Positions 48,945-57,616 of a DNA stretch of 64,000 nucleotides are shown here, piece after piece. The notes beneath the pieces were generated by a model. That model was not told the origin of the DNA. It ran no database searches and was given only the letters and a program-made list of their open reading frames with translations. How positions within the stretch are numbered: the first letter of the stretch is position 1; each line of letters starts with the position of its first letter. The stretch is from NCBI RefSeq assembly GCF_030056665.1, contig NZ_JASHIG010000012.1; one strand, written 5' to 3'. The position numbers were made by a program, and so were the translations under genes. The DNA comes from Flectobacillus roseus. GTDB taxonomy: Bacteria; Bacteroidota; Bacteroidia; Cytophagales; Spirosomataceae.

Positions 48945-50180
48945 TTAGAACCTAGCAGCTGCCAACAAACTTAAGTCTTTGTATGCTATTCCTAGTTTTT
49001 TCGCTATTTGAGCATTTGTCAAGCTTCCTTTATAACTGTAAACCCCTTTCATAAAGGCTTTGTTGGCAAAAATTGCTTCTTCTATTCCACCTGTTTTTCC
49101 TGTTTTAAGCAAAAATGAGGTAAAAATATTACTCAAAGCCTGAGTAGCAGTATGTGCCACGCGCGAAGGAATATTAGGCACACAATAATGAATTACATCA
49201 TATTTACGATAAGTAGGGTTAGCTAAATCTGTCAACTCAGAAGTTTCAAAACAGCCCCCTTGGTCGATACAAACGTCGATTAATACCGAGTCTGGTTTCA
49301 TTCTAGAAACCATTTCTTCAGTAATAATACAAGGCGTAAAGCCATTTTCAGCGCGCAATGCCCCTATCACAACGTCCGCTTGAATAATTGCTTCTGGCAA
49401 AACATGAGAATCAATAATACAAGTATAAACATGCTGACCAATGGCATGTTTGAGACGCTGAAGTTTGTAAATATCTTTATCAAAAATCTTTACATCAGCT
49501 CCTAGACTAATCGCTGTTCGAGCGGCAAATTCAGAAACGGTACCAGCACCCAGAAAAACCACTTTCGTCGGTGGTACTCCTGTTATTCCTCCCAAAATTA
49601 CCCCCATACCATTATTGGCACTGCTCAAACATTCAGCAGCAATCAACATAACGGTACTTCCAGCAATTTCGGACATCGCACGAATTAAAGGCAAACCGCC
49701 AGCATTGTCTTCAATAAACTCATATGCCAAAGCTGTTACCTTCTTACGGTTAAGTCTCTCAAAATACTCTTTGGTAGATTTTTGCATATTGAGTGCCGAA
49801 ATCAAAGTAGCTCCATGTTTCAGGTATTCGAGTTCTTCTTCCGTAAGTGGCTGAATTTTTACAATCACATCGGCTTTGTAGAGCTCCTCTTTCGAATAGG
49901 CGATTTGAGCACCAGCTTCGGAGTACTGAGAGTCTTTGAATTTGGCACCTTCGCCTGCGCCAGTCTCAATCAACACTTGATGACCATTTTTTACCAAAAG
50001 CGATACAGCATCGGGGGTTAAGGAAACACGTTTTTCGTGTAGGGTAATTTCCTTTGGTAAGCCGATGAACAAGCTTTTAGCATTTTGCTTGGTCCACAAC
50101 AACGCTTCTTGAGGCATCAAAGCCGTTTGAGTAAGTCCTGTTTGGGCGAGTATTTCTTTAAATCCAGATTGTTTAGCCAT
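48945..50180 (-). CDS. ald: Alanine dehydrogenase
   Basis: The start at 50180 gives 411 aa (MAKQSGFKEILAQTGL). It shows IGLPKEITLHEKRVSLTPDAV, the substrate-binding KIQPLTEEEL and HGATLISALN, a Rossmann fold with VVFLGAGTVSEFAART (about 220), and VLIDVCIDQGGCFETS with VPNIPSRVAHTATQAL. These are the landmarks of the alanine dehydrogenase/transhydrogenase-N family. It interconverts alanine and pyruvate with NAD. It is about 40 residues longer at the N-terminus than classic Ald, as in other Bacteroidota proteins. Confidence 0.92.
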   Translation of the reverse strand: MAKQSGFKEILAQTGLTQTALMPQEALLWTKQNAKSLFIGLPKEITLHEKRVSLTPDAVSLLVKNGHQVLIETGAGEGAKFKDSQYSEAGAQIAYSKEELYKADVIVKIQPLTEEELEYLKHGATLISALNMQKSTKEYFERLNRKKVTALAYEFIEDNAGGLPLIRAMSEIAGSTVMLIAAECLSSANNGMGVILGGITGVPPTKVVFLGAGTVSEFAARTAISLGADVKIFDKDIYKLQRLKHAIGQHVYTCIIDSHVLPEAIIQADVVIGALRAENGFTPCIITEEMVSRMKPDSVLIDVCIDQGGCFETSELTDLANPTYRKYDVIHYCVPNIPSRVAHTATQALSNIFTSFLLKTGKTGGIEEAIFANKAFMKGVYSYKGSLTNAQIAKKLGIAYKDLSLLAAARF

Positions 50181-50265
50181 TGCTTTATTCAACACAAGAT
50201 TGGGTTAGTATAGCACGAAAATAAAGTGTTGCTTTACCTTTCCAAAATTCTATCGTGAAGGTTTA

Positions 50266-50691
50266 CTAATTTTTTTTCAAAATAATAAGGCGACTTCCAT
50301 CAGTTTGCACTGAAATTTCAATGCTTAAATAATTCAAGGGCCACAAATTTTCAATTTTTGAAGGCCATTCAACAAAGCAATAGTTTCCCGAATCAAAATA
50401 TTCCTCCACACCCATATCCATAGCTTCTACCTCGTTTTTTAAACGATAAAAGTCAAAATGATAGAGCGTTTCTTTGGTTTCGGTAATATACTCATTGACA
50501 ATTGAGAACGTAGGGCTTTGTACATGATTGGTAACTCCCCAACTGGCACACAGCGCCTTGATAAGCGTAGTTTTACCAGCTCCCATCTGTCCTTCAAATA
50601 ACCAAACTAACTCACTTTTGCCAAATTCCGCAATTTGAGCAGCTACTTCTGGCAATTGTTCCAGACTCTGATATTGAATTTGTTTTTCCAT
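50266..50691 (-). CDS. tsaE: tRNA threonylcarbamoyladenosine biosynthesis protein TsaE
   Basis: The start at the ATG ending at 50691 gives 141 aa. Walker A (FEGQMGAGKTTLIKAL, about 33-48), SPTFSIVNEY and YHFDFYRLKN (Walker B region), and CFVEWPSKI are the family pattern. The ATPase supports the TsaB/TsaD complex that makes t6A37 in ANN-decoding tRNAs. The TsaC-like gene of the same pathway is at 52970 in this window, but not adjacent. Confidence 0.95.
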   Translation of the reverse strand: MEKQIQYQSLEQLPEVAAQIAEFGKSELVWLFEGQMGAGKTTLIKALCASWGVTNHVQSPTFSIVNEYITETKETLYHFDFYRLKNEVEAMDMGVEEYFDSGNYCFVEWPSKIENLWPLNYLSIEISVQTDGSRLIILKKN

Positions 50692-50789
50692 TTCCAAAAT
50701 TAAATCTACTATTTCAGCTATTTAGTGATTTGTGAATGAGTGATTTAGTGTCATTTTCACTATTCGTCATTGTTGGAATATCAGCCTTT

Positions 50790-50998
50790 GTTGTAGTTTT
50801 TTAGCCTTTGTTGGAGTTTTCTCCAACAAACTTGCGTTAGCAAGCAACAGCCAAACCCTATCCTCCACACTCGGTTAGTTGCTGACGCTTGCGTCGTTGG
50901 AGATAACTCCAACGATGGCAGAATAGCCCAAACCTATCCTCCACACTTGGTTAGTTGCTGACTCTTGCGTCGTTGTAAACAACTCCAACGAAGGCAAA
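50790..50998. repeat. Cluster of TTGGAG/CTCCAA hairpins with 76-bp direct repeats
   Basis: The hairpins are TTGTTGGAGTTTTCTCCAACAA (about 50812), CGTTGGAGATAACTCCAACG (about 50894) and a worn CGTTGTAAACAACTCCAACG (about 50971). The last two lie in direct repeats offset by 76 bp that share CCTATCCTCCACAC and GGTTAGTTGCTGAC. The block fills the 330-bp gap between tsaE and the SDR gene. There is no coding sequence. Confidence 0.7.
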
Positions 50999-51021
50999 AT
51001 TCACAACTCACTAATTCACTA

Positions 51022-51699
51022 TTATATATCCCCCAACTGTGGGCGTAATAAAATTTCTTCCAAAACTGTGCTGGCTGGCATTTTGTGTGCCGTCCAGATT
51101 ACTTCTGCGACATCTTCAGAACGCATAAAACGCTCGGTTGGCAAATCGACACCTGCCCATGAGTTGGTCAGGGTTGCACCTGGTAAAATGCTTGTTACAC
51201 GTACATTAAAAGGCTTCAGCTCCTCACGTAACACTTTACTCATACCCAAAAGCGCAAACTTTGAAATACAATAAGAGCCTCCATTGGTATAGGCAGTAAT
51301 ACTTGCGGTAGAACAAATATTGAAAATATGTCCTGAACGCAATTCAATCATCTTATTAACAAACTGTCTTGTTAGATGATAGGCGCTGTAAACATTAGTT
51401 TCAATCATGGCTTCAAGCGTCCCTTCTTCCTCATTATGAATTTGACCTGGGATAAAGAAGCCTGTATTATTTACCAAAATATCTACACTTTCGGTATGTT
51501 GACGAACAAAATCCGCAAAAGCTAGAACCTCGCTACGTTGTGATAAATCAGCCTTAAAAAAATGAACATTTGATATTCCTTTTAAAGACTCATCCTCTGA
51601 ACGAGCACAAGTAAATACCTGATATTGTTCTTGGGCAAACTTGTCAACAATAGCTCTTCCGATACCTTTTGTTCCGCCCGTTACGATAATCGATTTCAT
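51022..51699 (-). CDS. Short-chain dehydrogenase/reductase
   Basis: The 225-aa product shows the SDR set: TGGTKGIGRA (cofactor loop, about 7-16), NNTG (about 77), a Ser at CSTASITAY and the catalytic YCISK (Tyr about 143), then PGATLTNSW. The fold suits NAD(P)H-dependent reduction of a carbonyl. The substrate is not evident; close relatives are 3-oxoacyl or sepiapterin reductase-like. It stands alone between repeats and the divergent permease gene. Confidence 0.92.
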   Translation of the reverse strand: MKSIIVTGGTKGIGRAIVDKFAQEQYQVFTCARSEDESLKGISNVHFFKADLSQRSEVLAFADFVRQHTESVDILVNNTGFFIPGQIHNEEEGTLEAMIETNVYSAYHLTRQFVNKMIELRSGHIFNICSTASITAYTNGGSYCISKFALLGMSKVLREELKPFNVRVTSILPGATLTNSWAGVDLPTERFMRSEDVAEVIWTAHKMPASTVLEEILLRPQLGDI

Positions 51700-51912
51700 A
51701 AATGATTGTTTATGGCATGTATATTCAATAATACCTTCGCTTGAATTACTTTCTTATTCCTCTCAACAACATCTGTCATAAAAACTCTGTTCCCTTCGCC
51801 GATTTTTCTTGTAAGGTTTGTTATCTTTGAGGGCACAGCTTGCTAAAGTTGTCATAGCTACAAAAAACGTAGCAACGAAGTTACTAACTTATAACGCTTA
51901 ACAGAAAACGAA

Positions 51913-52647
51913 GTGACAAGAATAGGTAGATATTTCATTTTCATGGGGAATTTATTTAAAAATCCTGAAAAATTTAAGGTTTATTTTGATTTGGTATTTG
52001 AGGAGGCTTATGAAATTGGAATTAATTCTCTACTCATTGTTTCAATTGTTTCGTCCTTTATTGGAGCTGTAACCTGTGTGCAAACGGCAGCCAACCTTTC
52101 AAATCCATTCGTACCAAAATACATTATTAGTTTGATTGTACGAGATTCCACGATTTTGGAACTCGCACCTACGATAACGGCCATTGTTTTGGCAGGAAAA
52201 GTGGGTTCGCATATTGCCAGTCAATTAGGGACAATGCAAATTACTGAGCAGATTGATGCCTTGGAAGTAATGGGTATTAATTCTACTTCTTATTTGGTTT
52301 TACCAAAAATCATTGGTGCCATTATTACTTTCCCGATGTTGGTCGCCTTAGCAGGATTTCTCTCTATTTATGGAGGCTATTTAGCAGGTTGGCTTTCTGG
52401 TGCTATTTCGCCGTCGGAGTATATTCAAGGCTTACGCTTTGACTTTCATCCTATCTATGTACCATTTGCCATTATCAAGTCGGTGGTTTTTGCCTTTTTG
52501 ATTGCCTCTATCTCTGCCTTTCAAGGATATTTTACCAAAGGGGGAGCATTAGAAGTGGGTCAGTCATCTACCAAAGCCGTGACGAATAGCTGTATCGCTG
52601 TATTAGTAGCAGATTATTTACTTGCGCAATTATTAGTAGGAGGCTGA
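51913..52647 (+). CDS. MlaE-family ABC transporter permease
   Basis: The 244-aa product begins with GTG at 51913 and has about six membrane helices. It shows the family pattern FIGAVTCVQTA, the segment LELAPTITAIVLAGKVGSHIASQLGTM, EQIDALEVMGINS and YLVLPKIIGAIITFPMLV. MlaE-type permeases drive retrograde lipid transport between outer and inner membranes with an MlaF ATPase and an MCE protein. Neither partner is next to it here, as the following 320 bp contain only repeats. A different chromosomal site must encode them. Confidence 0.92.
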   Translation: MTRIGRYFIFMGNLFKNPEKFKVYFDLVFEEAYEIGINSLLIVSIVSSFIGAVTCVQTAANLSNPFVPKYIISLIVRDSTILELAPTITAIVLAGKVGSHIASQLGTMQITEQIDALEVMGINSTSYLVLPKIIGAIITFPMLVALAGFLSIYGGYLAGWLSGAISPSEYIQGLRFDFHPIYVPFAIIKSVVFAFLIASISAFQGYFTKGGALEVGQSSTKAVTNSCIAVLVADYLLAQLLVGG

Positions 52648-52669
52648 GATAGTCATCCTTTTGTAAGTA

Positions 52670-52713
52670 TCAAAAAAGCGGTCGAAAAACAAATTTCGAC
52701 CGCTTTTTTCATA
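52670..52713. repeat. Terminator palindrome, copy 4
   Basis: TATCAAAAAAGCGGTCGAAA ... TTTCGACCGCTTTTTT is the palindrome of the family seen at 31115, 37006 and 45852, here without the GAGACGC hairpin. It ends the permease gene. Confidence 0.85.
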
Positions 52714-52748
52714 ATGAATAATAGTGCAAAATAAAATCCAACTGGCTA

Positions 52749-52878
52749 CTGGACAAGACGAGTAAGTGGCATTCAGATGTTTAGACTTCGTCACTCAATT
52801 TTATTAATACAGTTTTAAACTGTTTAAAAAAGTAAGTCCAAGACTAAGTCTTGAACTAGAGACTTCAATTTTGTCTAG
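52749..52878. mobile_element. MITE-like element, copy 2 (130 bp)
   Basis: CTGGACAAGA ... TTTTGTCTAG ends flank an interior almost the same as copy 1 at 30159 (CAGTTTTAAACTGTTTAAAA, then AAGTCCAAGACTAAGTCTTG). It is exactly 130 bp long as well. No open frame. Confidence 0.65.
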
Positions 52879-52969
52879 CAATCAGAAAATTCAACCAAAT
52901 AGCAAGACCCTTCACTGTACATCAATTAATTAAATCAAAAACTCAGTACTCAAAATTCATCACTCACAA

Positions 52970-53593
52970 TTACAAAAACTCTTCTAATTCGCCTAATCCC
53001 TGACGAATCACTTCAAAATCATCAGAAGTTGCATCCACAATAGTCGAAGGAATATTATTCCCAAATCCTCCATCAATTACGATATCAACTACATTTTGAA
53101 ATTTTTCAAAAATTAATTCTGGGTCAGTTGAATATTCCACAATATCGTCTTCATCACGTATCGAAGTTGTGATAATGGGATTCCCTAATTCTTTGACAAT
53201 CAATCGTGTTATTTCATTATCTGGGACACGAACTCCCACGGTTTTCTTCCCTTGAGCTAATACTTTAGGAACTTTGTTGTTTCCATCTAACACAAAGGTG
53301 AACGGCCCAGGTAAAGCTTTTTTCATAAGCTTAAAAGCGGCATTCGATACTTTTGCGTAGTCCGAAATATGACTCAAATCATAACAGATAAAAGAGAAGT
53401 TGTTTTTGTTGGGCTTTATTCCTTTGATTTGACAAATACGTTCAACAGCACGGGTATTATGAATATCACATCCCATTCCATACACCGTATCGGTAGGATA
53501 AATAATTACGCCACCGTCTTTCAGGCACGAAATAATCTGATCGATTTTTCGCATATCTGTACCTTTTTCGTACAGTTTTATAAACTCTGCCAT
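52970..53593 (-). CDS. L-threonylcarbamoyladenylate synthase (YrdC/Sua5 family)
   Basis: The 207-aa product has the YrdC core: GGVIIYPTDTVYGMGCDIHN (about 28), VERICQIKGIKPNKN, FSFICYDLSHIS, LPGPFTFVL, KKTVGVRVPDN, and PSTIVDAT near the end. The Lys/Arg and Thr residues that bind threonine and ATP are present. It makes threonylcarbamoyl-AMP for the t6A37 tRNA modification. It has only the YrdC domain, without the C-terminal Sua5 domain. Confidence 0.93.
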   Translation of the reverse strand: MAEFIKLYEKGTDMRKIDQIISCLKDGGVIIYPTDTVYGMGCDIHNTRAVERICQIKGIKPNKNNFSFICYDLSHISDYAKVSNAAFKLMKKALPGPFTFVLDGNNKVPKVLAQGKKTVGVRVPDNEITRLIVKELGNPIITTSIRDEDDIVEYSTDPELIFEKFQNVVDIVIDGGFGNNIPSTIVDATSDDFEVIRQGLGELEEFL

Positions 53594-53805
53594 GGTACCT
53601 CCTTCTTAAAAAATGTTCTGTGGATTGCGACTTATTGAGATAACAAGGTGAGAACTTGGAGTCAAAAAACAAAACAGAAGTACTTTTTTTTCAAAAAAGC
53701 TTCTATTTATTAGAAATAATAAAAATTTGGCACGATTATGGCGGAAAATTGATTATCAATGCTAAAAAGTAGGAATACTTCATTGATTTTTATGGGTTAG
53801 GGTAC

Positions 53806-53838
53806 AAAAAGCCGTGCTTACTTTGAGTGCGGCTTTTT
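53806..53838. terminator. Imperfect bidirectional terminator
   Basis: AAAAAGCCG (53806-53814) pairs with CGGCTTTTT (53830-53838), with mismatches in the inner stem. It covers the end of the YihY gene on the minus strand. Confidence 0.7.
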
Positions 53839-54782
53839 CAATTTTCAACCGACAAAAACTCCTCTTCGCTATCAGGTGGCACATTTATCGCATGGTCGAT
53901 ACTAGCATTTATCTCAAATCCCAGAATCAATACCAACGCAATCAGATAGAGCCAAACCATCAAGGCAATAAAGGTACCAATTGTTCCGTAAAGCCTGTTG
54001 TAAGATGCAAAATTAGAAAGATAATACGAAAATCCGTTTGTTATAATAATCGTCAAAATAGAGGCTGTTATGGAACCTACGTTTATAAACTTCCATTTTT
54101 TGTGTACAGAAGGCCCCCAATAATATACAATAGAAATAACCAGAAAAAACAGCGTAAAAATCACAAAATAGGTCAATGCTTGTAAGAGATAGAATGTAAA
54201 ACTGGGATTAATCATCCCTCCTTCAAAAAGCATATCCACTAAAAGTCTCCCTACAATCAATACTACAATCGACACGAACAAAACCATTGTCAGCAAGAAA
54301 TTCATCATCACGGCAATCAATCTGGCTTTGACAAAACCTCGCTTTTCTTGTGTTGTTAAGGTCAGATTAAAGGCTCGCATCAATGCCATTGTTCCGCTAG
54401 TAGAAGCGTACAAAGCAAAGAAAAAACCGAGCGATAAAACGCCTCCTCGTGGCTTGCTGATAATTTCGACAATGGTACGCTTGGCTTCGCCATAAATCCC
54501 CGCAGGCATTACATCAGAAAGTAAATTGAGAATTCTTTCGTCCAGATTCTCAACAGGGATGTAGGGAATTAAAGAAAAAAGAAAAATCAAGGTAGGAAAA
54601 ACCGCCAAAGTAAAATTATACGCCACCGCTGCTGCACGCACGTCTATATCGAACTGAATGATTTTTTGAATCAATATTTTCAGGACGTAATAAACAGTTG
54701 CAGTTGTGTTTTTTAAGCGTGTTGTTTGTAAAAAATAGATTACGAGGGAATATAATTTGGTATTTCTTAGTCGTTTGAGCAT
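53838..54782 (-). CDS. YihY/virulence factor BrkB family membrane protein
   Basis: The 314-aa product has six predicted membrane helices and the family pattern DVRAAAVAYNFTLAVFPTLIFLFSLIP (about 46), GGVLSLGFFFALYASTSGTMALMRAFN, YYWGPSVHKKWKFINVGS, and YGTIGTFIALMVWLYLIALVLILGFEINA. Function is unclear; earlier annotations as ribonuclease BN are wrong for this family. It is followed on the same strand by nothing and preceded by a thioesterase gene (37 bp). Confidence 0.92.
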   Translation of the reverse strand: MLKRLRNTKLYSLVIYFLQTTRLKNTTATVYYVLKILIQKIIQFDIDVRAAAVAYNFTLAVFPTLIFLFSLIPYIPVENLDERILNLLSDVMPAGIYGEAKRTIVEIISKPRGGVLSLGFFFALYASTSGTMALMRAFNLTLTTQEKRGFVKARLIAVMMNFLLTMVLFVSIVVLIVGRLLVDMLFEGGMINPSFTFYLLQALTYFVIFTLFFLVISIVYYWGPSVHKKWKFINVGSITASILTIIITNGFSYYLSNFASYNRLYGTIGTFIALMVWLYLIALVLILGFEINASIDHAINVPPDSEEEFLSVEN

Positions 54783-54819
54783 TCCAGTATCTTTTACTTT
54801 CCTTCAAAAAATCTTTAGT

Positions 54820-55230
54820 TTAGCCCGCAAAATAAGGTTGTAGTAATTGTGTTAGTTCTTTGGGGGCTTTTGTCAAGCGATTAGTTTCACGGTTTACAAA
54901 AACCAAGATTGTTTCGCCTGTATGTACTAATTTACCTTCCGTGTTAAATATTTCATAATGGAAAACCACACGTGCCGATGGCATTGTTTGCAAACTGGTC
55001 TTAATAGTCAGCAATTCGTCATAAAGCGCTGGAGCGATGTACTTGGACTTGTTTTCATATACTGGCATCATGACACCAGAATCTTCCATTTCTTTATAAC
55101 TGAACCCTAAACTTCTCAGTGCTTCTACCCTTCCAATTTCATACAATCGGGCATAGTTGCCATAATATACATAGCCCATTTGGTCGGTATCGGCATAGCG
55201 AACTCGGTAGCTGAATTCGTGAATATACAT
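54820..55230 (-). CDS. Acyl-CoA thioesterase (YbgC/4HBT-like hot-dog fold)
   Basis: The start at 55230 gives 136 aa (MYIHEFSYRVRYADTDQMG). Upstream frame codons look untranslated. RVRYADTDQMGYVYYGNYARLYE carries the active-site Asp and the typical HotDog-helix start. KEMEDSGVMMPVYENKSKY and HTGETILVFVNRE follow. It hydrolyses short acyl-CoA or acyl-ACP thioesters. Only the YbgC role is suggested, and no Tol-Pal genes are adjacent. Confidence 0.9.
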   Translation of the reverse strand: MYIHEFSYRVRYADTDQMGYVYYGNYARLYEIGRVEALRSLGFSYKEMEDSGVMMPVYENKSKYIAPALYDELLTIKTSLQTMPSARVVFHYEIFNTEGKLVHTGETILVFVNRETNRLTKAPKELTQLLQPYFAG

Positions 55231-55339
55231 AAGAATTACGAAATTTTGAGGGAATTGGATGCTTTGATTTAGTACAAAAGCACAAAGACTACAAAGTTGC
55301 CACATAGGCCATCCTTTATAGTCTTTGAATTTTTGAGTA

Positions 55340-56389
55340 TTATTTTTTTGTGCTGTGAATATTGAGTTTATTCAAGGCATCTTGGTAAATACGAGCATTA
55401 TTCAAATGATCTTCGAAGCTTTCAGCAAAATTGTGATAACCTGAAAAATCTTCTTTTGCACAAAAATACATGTATTTGTGATGTTCATAATTCAGAACAG
55501 CATCAATAGATTTCAAATCTGGTAAGTTGATTGGACCTGGAGGCAAGCCAATTACCTTATAGGTATTATAGGGCGATTTGATGCTTGTCAAGGTACTATT
55601 TACACGCTTAATCGTAAAATCTTGGTGTGCAAAAACTACCGTTGGATCGGCCTGTAAAGGCATTTTAGCATTCAAACGATTCATATATACCCCTGCAACT
55701 CTTGGTTTTTCGTCAGGTTTCTTGGTTTCGGCCTCTACAATTGATGCCATAATTTGTGCCTGAATTGGATTCAAACCAATAGCCGCTGCTTTTTGCTTAC
55801 GTTCTTCTGTCCAGAATTTTTTGTACCATCCGTGCATGATGTCAAAAAACTCATTGGGAGTAACTGTCCAATAAACCTCGTAGGTATTTGGCAAAAACAT
55901 ACACATAATGGTCTCATTTGTAAAACCATATTTACGAGCGATTGTGCTATCATTCAGCATTCTGGCAAAAGCCAGTGAATCAAATTGGAAACGATTACCA
56001 ATTTTATGCACCAAATCTTTCTTCAAACGAATATTATTGAAAGTCAAGCGAATTGCATCTTGGCGACCTGAACGAAGTTTTTTCAACAATTCATAATTAC
56101 CCATTTCAGCCGTAATCATATAACGACCTTCATGAACATTATCATGAAACTTGAGTAGTTTTGCTAAAAACTTAAACGAAAGCTCATCTCTTACAATTTT
56201 GTGAGCATTCAAGGAGTCCCATACGGTTTCGAATGTTGCTCCTTTAGGAATCAACAAAGCAAATCCTTTCTTTTCATCTACCTGATAATTAGGCGTTTTG
56301 GCAATTTGCCAAACATAATAAGAGAACATCGCCGTAAACAAAGCAACTGTAATAATCAGATAGCGAATGAGTTTGTTATTCTTTTGCAT
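55340..56389 (-). CDS. mltG: Endolytic murein transglycosylase MltG
   Basis: The 349-aa product has one N-terminal membrane helix (about 8-28), a LysM-like small domain, and the YceG catalytic part: IMASIVEAETKKPDEKPRVAGVYMNRL (Glu near 218), MPLQADPTVVFA, then SPYNTYKVIGLPPGPI and NFAESFEDHLNN. It cleaves glycan strands near the membrane during peptidoglycan synthesis and sets their length. The preceding gene on the same strand is an Ldh-family oxidoreductase. Confidence 0.95.
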   Translation of the reverse strand: MQKNNKLIRYLIITVALFTAMFSYYVWQIAKTPNYQVDEKKGFALLIPKGATFETVWDSLNAHKIVRDELSFKFLAKLLKFHDNVHEGRYMITAEMGNYELLKKLRSGRQDAIRLTFNNIRLKKDLVHKIGNRFQFDSLAFARMLNDSTIARKYGFTNETIMCMFLPNTYEVYWTVTPNEFFDIMHGWYKKFWTEERKQKAAAIGLNPIQAQIMASIVEAETKKPDEKPRVAGVYMNRLNAKMPLQADPTVVFAHQDFTIKRVNSTLTSIKSPYNTYKVIGLPPGPINLPDLKSIDAVLNYEHHKYMYFCAKEDFSGYHNFAESFEDHLNNARIYQDALNKLNIHSTKK

Positions 56390-56434
56390 TTTTGATTTGA
56401 TAAGCTATTTATCGAGTTAATCTTGAGATTGCTT

Positions 56435-57505
56435 TTAAAATTTTATACCAAAGCGTGTTGCCAAGGCATTTAGGTCATTAACAACTGGCTCCAATAAATT
56501 AATTCCATTGGCTTTACGTTCAGCTTCTAATTCGCGCTCTGGATCGCCTGGAATAATTACATTTTTCCCGTCTACGGCAGGTGCTGCCTTAAAACGATTA
56601 ATCCATTTGTCCATATCAGCTTTGAACTCGTCAGCAGGACGGAAACCATCAATTCGCATAGCACCTAGGAAGTGTCCAGTACCTTTTCCTACTTGTTCAC
56701 CTGCAGACATAAATCCAGCTGTAGCAAAAGGTGGAACCCAAGGACCAAAATTTGCACCAGAGAGTACCCCTGAGAAAATATCTACAATCGCACCTAAGCC
56801 ATATCCTTTGTGAGATCCGTGCTCTCGGTCGCCACCTAAAGGCAACAAAGCACCTCCATTTTTCACAGCATTGGCGTCGTCAGTCGGATTACCATCCTTA
56901 TCTTGTACCCATCCAAGTGGAGCAGGCGCACCTTTACGTTGTAAAATTTCCATTTTACCATATGCCACTGCCGTAGTTGCAAAGTCAGCAACAAATGGAG
57001 GATTTTCAGCCGCAGGAACTGCCACAGCAATCGGATTGGTACCCAATAATTTCTCTTTAGAAAACGTTGGTGTAACTAAAGGTGCGGCATTAGTCATAGC
57101 CCAACCAATCATATCTTTATGCAAAGCTTTCATCGCATGATAACCTGCAATACCAAAGTGGTTGGAATTTTGAACCGAAATCCAGCCAGAACCCACTTTG
57201 TCGGCTTTTTCCATCGCAATTTCCATTGCTTTTGGTGCAACCACCAAACCCAGTCCTTTGTCACCATCTATAACGGCAGTTGAAGGGGTTTCGTGTATGA
57301 TTTTAATAATCGGCTTAGGATTGAGTCGACCGTTGTCATACAAACGCACATAGCCGCTTAAGCGAGCGATCCCATGAGAATCAACTCCTCTCAAATCAGC
57401 AGAAATCAATACTTGAGACGCCAAAAGGGCATCTTCCTCGCTACATCCAATCGACAGAAAAACCTGTTGGATAAATTCTTGTAATTGTGTATATTGAAAA
57501 TTCAT
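56435..57505 (-). CDS. Ldh-family (malate/L-lactate/ureidoglycolate-type) oxidoreductase
   Basis: The 356-aa product shows the family pattern: DLRGVDSHGIARLSGY near 52, AVIDGDKGLGLVVAPKAMEIA, NSNHFGIAGYHAMKAL, GWAMTNAAPLVTPTF, LLGTNPIAVAVPA and GSHKGYGLGAIVDIFSGVLSG. These bind NAD(P)H and the 2-hydroxyacid; His in SNHFG is catalytic. The exact substrate cannot be told. A -7 box lies 39 bp upstream. Confidence 0.9.
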   Translation of the reverse strand: MNFQYTQLQEFIQQVFLSIGCSEEDALLASQVLISADLRGVDSHGIARLSGYVRLYDNGRLNPKPIIKIIHETPSTAVIDGDKGLGLVVAPKAMEIAMEKADKVGSGWISVQNSNHFGIAGYHAMKALHKDMIGWAMTNAAPLVTPTFSKEKLLGTNPIAVAVPAAENPPFVADFATTAVAYGKMEILQRKGAPAPLGWVQDKDGNPTDDANAVKNGGALLPLGGDREHGSHKGYGLGAIVDIFSGVLSGANFGPWVPPFATAGFMSAGEQVGKGTGHFLGAMRIDGFRPADEFKADMDKWINRFKAAPAVDGKNVIIPGDPERELEAERKANGINLLEPVVNDLNALATRFGIKF

Positions 57506-57543
57506 TATCTAAAACTTTGACTATTCCTTTTGAGATTTCTGTC

Positions 57544-57552
57544 GCAAAATTA
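57544..57552 (-). promoter_or_regulatory. Putative -7 box of the Ldh-family gene
   Basis: The minus strand reads TAATTTTGC, a match to TAnnTTTG, with TTTG immediately upstream. It lies about 39 bp before the start codon. Confidence 0.45.
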
Positions 57553-57616
57553 CAAATAAATGTTCGTTGAATGACTCTATTTTGAAAAATCACTATTATT
57601 AGCCATCATCCTTATT

